A stretch of 16,256 nucleotides of DNA from Ruminococcus sp. (GTDB lineage: Bacteria; Bacillota; Clostridia; Oscillospirales; Ruminococcaceae): positions 1 to 16,256 of the forward strand of contig JAILFF010000131.1 of assembly GCA_024697705.1 (NCBI GenBank). The letters run 5' to 3'. The notes under the pieces are model-generated. The model searched no databases, was not told where the DNA came from, and saw nothing but the letters and a program-made list of their open reading frames with translations. A program made the position numbers and the translations under genes. The first letter of the stretch is position 1; the number at the start of each line of letters is the position of its first letter. Positions 13,052-16,256 of the stretch are shown here, piece after piece.

Positions 13052-14170
13052 TCAGACAACAGGCTTGTAACCTTCGGGCTTTTCATCGTCGATGATACCC
13101 GGATTTTTAACGCCTCCGAAAAGCTCGTCGGTGTAGCCCTCCTCCGAATCGTCGAAATCGGCTTTTGTCATCGCTGCCATTTCGGGAATATCGCCGCGGT
13201 AATCATGATCCTCGCTGTCGTGGATACCGCTCCCAAAATAACGCTGACCTTGACTTTTATCAAGCGAGACCTTTTTCTCCGCTTCGTCAAGGCTGTCCCC
13301 GCCGAAAAGATACGCCTTCGGGGACTCGGCTTCAAAATCTCCCTCAAAGCCGCCGTCGATCTCGTCGATGCGTTCGCGCCGCTCGATAGTGAGCTTATCC
13401 TGCGTGTTGAAGTCTTCCTTGTAGTCCTTGTCGGTATCTTCAAACTCGGGCGCAGCGGCGCCGTCGCGCAGGTCTTCGCCTATCAGCTTGTCGGTGTAAT
13501 CATCTTCGGTGTCGTCAAAATTACCGCGGCTGATATGCAGTTCCTCGATGTGCCTTTTCGGGAGAGCGCTCATTTTTTCTTCAAGCGTACCCGCGACCTT
13601 CTTTTCCTCCTGTTTTATCAGCTTTTGGTTTTTCTGACTTTGCTCGGAGTATTTCATTACCTCAAGCTCGCGCTGTCTTTCAAGCTCGACAGCGGGCGAA
13701 AACGGATAATCGGGCAGGCTTTTGATAAAAACTATCCTCTTGCAGATCACCCTCAGATGAAGCGCCGCAAGGATATAGTAGATCGTCACGCCAAAAAGCA
13801 TCGGGTCAAAGGATTCGGCGCCAACGAGCAGCAGTTTTAATACATCATACGCCGTCATAAGTATCGGCGACGCAAAATCGAATTTGATGTGTGTCTTTTC
13901 AAACGGGAGCAAAGGTATAAGCAGCAATACTACTACCCAGTCAAATAACCCGAACGTTGTAAGATTAGCGTGTATCGTGCCATTGTTAGACATTTCATCA
14001 ACCATAGAAGGATAGGTTGACCAGCCCTGCATACAGTACCCAAATATCTTCAGCACCGAAAGAACAGCGGGGAGAGCATAATACAGCTTTTGTATTTTTC
14101 TCTGATCCTTAAGGTATTTTCTAAGCTCTGCAAAGTTCATTCGTTTGTATCTGTCGTAAATGTCTTCCAT
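13052..14170 (-). CDS. Membrane protein with acidic repeat-bearing tail, unknown function
   Basis: This 372-residue protein starts with a charged segment (1-28), followed by about four hydrophobic segments (about 30-46, 73-90, 103-118 and 126-143). A long charged, probably cytoplasmic tail (about 150-372) comes next: first a basic/acidic helical part (160-200), then a very acidic disordered part. The tail has four related motifs: FDDTEDDYTDKLIG (218-231), FEDTDKDYKEDFN (243-255), IHDSEDHDYRGDI (316-328) and FDDSEEGYTDELFG (339-352). I do not recognise a family. AAAGGAGG is present but 13 bp from this ATG; a nearer ATG is out of frame. It follows ridA and may be reached by read-through; no promoter of its own was found. 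Confidence 0.8.
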   Translation of the reverse strand: MEDIYDRYKRMNFAELRKYLKDQRKIQKLYYALPAVLSVLKIFGYCMQGWSTYPSMVDEMSNNGTIHANLTTFGLFDWVVVLLLIPLLPFEKTHIKFDFASPILMTAYDVLKLLLVGAESFDPMLFGVTIYYILAALHLRVICKRIVFIKSLPDYPFSPAVELERQRELEVMKYSEQSQKNQKLIKQEEKKVAGTLEEKMSALPKRHIEELHISRGNFDDTEDDYTDKLIGEDLRDGAAAPEFEDTDKDYKEDFNTQDKLTIERRERIDEIDGGFEGDFEAESPKAYLFGGDSLDEAEKKVSLDKSQGQRYFGSGIHDSEDHDYRGDIPEMAAMTKADFDDSEEGYTDELFGGVKNPGIIDDEKPEGYKPVV

Positions 14171-14194
14171 AAATACATTGCCGCCTCCTTTTAC

Positions 14195-14239
14195 AAAATC
14201 ACTGCCGCCCCAACGGTATCGCCTGCGGAACGACAGTGA
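14195..14239 (-). terminator. Possible terminator after ridA
   Basis: On the minus strand TCACTG and CAGTGA (14199-14204, 14234-14239) close a long hairpin with an inner CCGC/GCGG pairing, followed by TTTTGT. The stem is interrupted, and the next gene's ribosome binding site begins just after, so it may be a partial terminator. Confidence 0.45.
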
Positions 14240-14256
14240 ATGAACTTATCTGTTTT

Positions 14257-14631
14257 TTATTTCTCGGCAATGACCTCGACCTCTGCAAGAACGTTCTTGG
14301 GCAGGGTCTTGACAGCAACGCACGATCTCGCGGGCTTGGAGGTGAAATACTTGCCGTAAACCTCGTTGAACTTGCCGAAATCGTTCATATCGGCAAGGAA
14401 GCACACGGTCTTTACCGCCTTGTCGAGCGAGCTGCCCGCAGCCTCAAGGATAGCCGCAAGATTCTTGCAGATCTGCTCGGTCTGACCCTCGATAGTGTCA
14501 GCCTCGACATTGCCTGTCGCGGGGTTTATCGCGATCTGTCCCGAAGTAAAAATAAGTCCTCCGACGATCTTAGCCTGCGAATAAGGTCCTATCGCGTCGG
14601 GTGCGTTCTTGGTATAAACTGTTTCTGCCAT
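14257..14631 (-). CDS. ridA: RidA family enamine/imine deaminase
   Basis: This 124-residue protein belongs to the RidA (YjgF/YER057c/UK114) family, small trimeric proteins that hydrolyse the reactive enamine/imine intermediates released by PLP enzymes such as threonine dehydratase. Typical segments are NAPDAIGPYSQA (9-20), FTSGQIAINPATG (28-40) and the SKPARSCVAV stretch with the catalytic Arg102; Glu119 in AEVEVIA completes the site. Length is normal and the start is fixed by AAGGAG 9 bp upstream. Its start lies 23 bp after the stop of the threonine dehydratase gene, so the two are an operon and the partner is the likely source of its substrate. Confidence 0.96.
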   Translation of the reverse strand: MAETVYTKNAPDAIGPYSQAKIVGGLIFTSGQIAINPATGNVEADTIEGQTEQICKNLAAILEAAGSSLDKAVKTVCFLADMNDFGKFNEVYGKYFTSKPARSCVAVKTLPKNVLAEVEVIAEK

Positions 14632-14654
14632 TTTAAATCTCTCCTTAAAAATTA

Positions 14655-15854
14655 TTATCTGTCAACGATCTTGAAGCCGCCGTTTTTGAGCGCCTCGCGG
14701 ATCTGTCTGATATGGTCGAAGTCCCTGGTTTCAAGCACGATGCGAAGTATGCAGTCGGTGATATCGCTGTCCTCGCTCGCCCTCTCGTGGTGAATGGAAA
14801 CAACGTTGCCGCCGAGCTCCGCAATGATCTTTGAAACGCCGAGCAGCTGACCCGGCTTGTCCTCCAGCTGTATCGCAAGCGTATCCGAGCGACCCGATTT
14901 CAGCAGACCGCGCTTGATAACGCGGCTCAAAATAGTAACGTCGATATTGCCGCCCGAAACAAGGCAAACGACCTTCTTGCCCTTTACGGGAACTTTATTG
15001 AACATAACAGCCGCCACGGAAACCGCGCCCGCGCCCTCTGCGATAAGCTTGTGCTGCTCGATAAGAGCAAGTATTGCCGAAGATATCTCGTCGTCGGTGA
15101 CGGTAACGATCTCGTCCACATACTGCTTGCAGAACTCGAACGTATGCTCGCCAGGCTCCTTTACCTTGATACCGTCGGCAATAGTCGAAACCGAATCAAG
15201 ACATTCGATCTTACCGTCCTTAAGCGAATTTACCATTGAGGGAGCACCCGCCGCCTGCACGCCGTAGACCTTGATATTCGGGTTAAGGCTCTTGACAGCG
15301 AAAGCAACGCCCGAGATAAGTCCGCCGCCGCCGACAGGAACAACTACCGCGTCAAGCTCGGGCAGCTGATCTATAAGCTCAAGCCCGATCGTACCCTGAC
15401 CCGCGATAACATTCTCGTCGTCAAACGGGTGAATGAAAGTATAATTATGCTCGTCGCGCAGCTGCAAAGCCTTGTTGTAAGCGTCGTCATAAACGCCGGG
15501 AACGAGACATATCTCCGCGCCGTAGCTCTTGGTAGCCTCGACCTTGGAGATCGGAGCGCCGTCGGGCAGACAAATAACAGCCTTGATACCATTTTTCTGA
15601 GCCGCAAGAGCCACGCCCTGCGCGTGATTACCTGCCGAGCAGGCAATTACGCCGCGAGCCTTTTCTTCCTCGGAAAGCTGCGAGATCTTGTAATAAGCGC
15701 CGCGAACCTTAAAGGAACCTGTCACCTGCAAATTTTCGGTTTTAAGATAAACCTCCGCCTCGGGATTGATGTGCCGCGCCCTGATGCACTGCGTCGGGTG
15801 CAGGACCTCCTTAAGCACATGGGAAGCCTTATAAACCTTATCAAGAGTAAGCAT
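14655..15854 (-). CDS. ilvA: Threonine dehydratase with C-terminal ACT domain
   Basis: This 399-residue PLP enzyme deaminates threonine to 2-oxobutyrate and ammonium, the first step towards isoleucine or a catabolic route. The PLP Lys49 lies in NLQVTGSFKVRGAY (41-54); SAGNHAQG (73-80) and VGGGGLISG (174-182) bind the cofactor. Residues about 325-399 form one ACT domain (LEDKPGQLLGVSKIIAELGG), suggesting allosteric control by an amino acid. The single short ACT domain is unlike E. coli IlvA, which has two ACT-like domains, and like the 400-residue form common in Firmicutes. ATG at 15854 is preferred over ATG at 15866, because AAAGG lies only 2 bp from the latter and homologues begin MLTL. It is first in an operon with ridA. 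Confidence 0.95.
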   Translation of the reverse strand: MLTLDKVYKASHVLKEVLHPTQCIRARHINPEAEVYLKTENLQVTGSFKVRGAYYKISQLSEEEKARGVIACSAGNHAQGVALAAQKNGIKAVICLPDGAPISKVEATKSYGAEICLVPGVYDDAYNKALQLRDEHNYTFIHPFDDENVIAGQGTIGLELIDQLPELDAVVVPVGGGGLISGVAFAVKSLNPNIKVYGVQAAGAPSMVNSLKDGKIECLDSVSTIADGIKVKEPGEHTFEFCKQYVDEIVTVTDDEISSAILALIEQHKLIAEGAGAVSVAAVMFNKVPVKGKKVVCLVSGGNIDVTILSRVIKRGLLKSGRSDTLAIQLEDKPGQLLGVSKIIAELGGNVVSIHHERASEDSDITDCILRIVLETRDFDHIRQIREALKNGGFKIVDR

Positions 15855-15896
15855 AGATGTCACCATTGCCTTTCAAAATTATTCATACATGATTAA

Positions 15897-15925
15897 ATTT
15901 TACTCTTATACAAAACCAATGTCAA
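15897..15925 (-). promoter_or_regulatory. Promoter of the ilvA-ridA operon
   Basis: On the minus strand TTGACA (15920-15925), a 17-bp spacer and TAAAAT (15897-15902), 11 of 12 consensus positions. Start near 15890 gives a short leader of about 35 nt with no room for a T-box or peptide attenuator. Confidence 0.85.
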
Positions 15926-15942
15926 TAGATATTTTATGAATA

Positions 15943-15976
15943 AATAAAAAAGGCAAATCGAATAACGATCTGCCTT
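15943..15976 (-). terminator. Terminator of the tRNA cluster
   Basis: On the minus strand an 11-bp stem AAGGCAGATCG / CGATTTGCCTT (one G-T pair, arms 15966-15976 and 15950-15960) with loop TTATT is followed by TTTTTATTTA. It ends the tRNA transcript just before the ilvA promoter. Confidence 0.88.
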
Positions 15977-15986
15977 AAATATGGTG

Positions 15987-16060
15987 TGGTTCCTCGGGGA
16001 CTCGAACCCAGGACCGTCCGGTTATGAGCCGGATGCTCTAACCAACTGAGCTAAGGAACC
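15987..16060 (-). tRNA. tRNA-Met (CAT)
   Basis: A full 74-nt cloverleaf: acceptor GGTTCCT/AGGAACC with discriminator A, anticodon stem TCCGG/CCGGA with loop CTCATAA (anticodon CAT). The D- and T-loops are canonical. CCA is not encoded directly (CAC follows). CAT could also mean initiator or lysidine-type Ile; the acceptor starts with a G-C pair, so it is not initiator-like, and elongator Met is preferred. The T-stem has one mismatch (T50 against C64). Confidence 0.9.
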
Positions 16061-16073
16061 GTCAGTTTACATC

Positions 16074-16109
16074 AAAAAGGAGACAAGCAAGGTTAATTCG
16101 CTTGACTCC
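16074..16109 (-). terminator. Terminator-like hairpin between tRNA-Glu and tRNA-Met
   Basis: On the minus strand GGAGTCAAGC and GCTTGTCTCC (arms 16100-16109 and 16079-16088) pair with a single T-T mismatch, loop 11 nt, followed by TTTTT (16074-16078). It stands between two tRNA genes on the same strand, so either read-through is partial or the Met gene has its own start. Confidence 0.65.
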
Positions 16110-16118
16110 TCAATACAG

Positions 16119-16190
16119 TGACCGGTACGAGATTCGAACTCGTGTTGTCGGCGTGAGAGGCCGAAGTCTTAACCGCTTGACCAACCGGCC
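16119..16190 (-). tRNA. tRNA-Glu (CTC)
   Basis: A full 72-nt cloverleaf: acceptor GGCCGGT/ACCGGTC (one G-T pair) with discriminator A, anticodon stem TCGGC/GCCGA with loop CTCTCAC (anticodon CTC), and a fully paired T-stem ACGAG/CTCGT. CCA is not encoded. The D-arm GTCAAGCGGTTAAGAC is typical of Glu tRNAs. It is 7 nt from the next tRNA. Confidence 0.93.
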
Positions 16191-16197
16191 AGTAAAC

Positions 16198-16256
16198 TGC
16201 ACCATCGGGGACTCGAACCCAGGACCCACTGATTAAGAGTCAGTTGCTCTACCATC
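16198..16256 (-). tRNA. tRNA-Lys (CTT), 5' end beyond the window
   Basis: The 3' part of a tRNA from the D-arm (GGTAGAGC) through the anticodon arm CTGA-CTCTTAA-TCAG (anticodon CTT), T-arm and acceptor strand ATGGTGC with discriminator A. The first bases lie outside the window. Its T-arm is identical to that of tRNA-Met, including the T50/C64 mismatch. Confidence 0.9.

Noticed and set aside
15866..15890. T-box or leader peptide attenuator for ilvA
   Set aside because: The predicted leader is only about 35 nt, too short for either.

Overview
The window looks like chromosomal DNA of a Clostridia-class Firmicute, most likely a Ruminococcus-like member of the Oscillospiraceae. The reasons are the AAGGAGG-type ribosome binding sites, consensus TTGACA/TATAAT promoters, a CcpA-type cre site, a B. 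subtilis-like MazF, a clostridial NADP-type glutamate dehydrogenase, and an MBOAT/DHHW-type gene pair. This assignment is an inference from gene content. All protein genes but one, and all three tRNAs, lie on the minus strand.

Layout, left to right. A consensus minus-strand promoter at 46-74 fires out of the left edge. A small lipoprotein gene (118-699) has a 96-bp foldback repeat in its probable mRNA leader. An orphan mazF (940-1293) follows gdhA (1513-2865), which has a perfect consensus promoter. About 600 bp without a gene (2966-3575) hold strong inverted repeats and a run of GC-rich hairpins. Then come a tadA-NUDIX pair (3587-4599), a fold-back element made of heptamer repeats (4631-4752), and a CPBP-fold membrane protein lacking the protease motifs (4780-5979).

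The most unusual locus is the three-gene operon 6216-9148. It encodes an MBOAT-like membrane protein without the catalytic His region, a membrane protein that resembles the N-terminus of DHHW/AlgJ partners but ends in a Thr/Pro-rich disordered tail, and a small membrane-anchored protein. It looks like an O-acyltransferase system that has lost or exchanged its catalytic parts.

The only plus-strand gene is an extended SDR (NAD-dependent epimerase/dehydratase family, 9716-10651). It has a strong promoter and a roughly 275-nt leader holding a cre palindrome and a possible terminator/antiterminator pair. Further right are a small three-helix membrane protein (10787-11146), a DEDDh exonuclease-HAD phosphatase operon (11267-12893), and a membrane protein with an acidic repeat-bearing tail (13052-14170).

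An ilvA-ridA operon follows (14257-15854). Threonine dehydratase releases reactive enamine intermediates and RidA hydrolyses them. The right edge is a tRNA cluster: Met(CAT), Glu(CTC) and a truncated Lys(CTT), with terminator-like hairpins after Glu and after Met. I saw no CRISPR array, prophage, transposase or rRNA.
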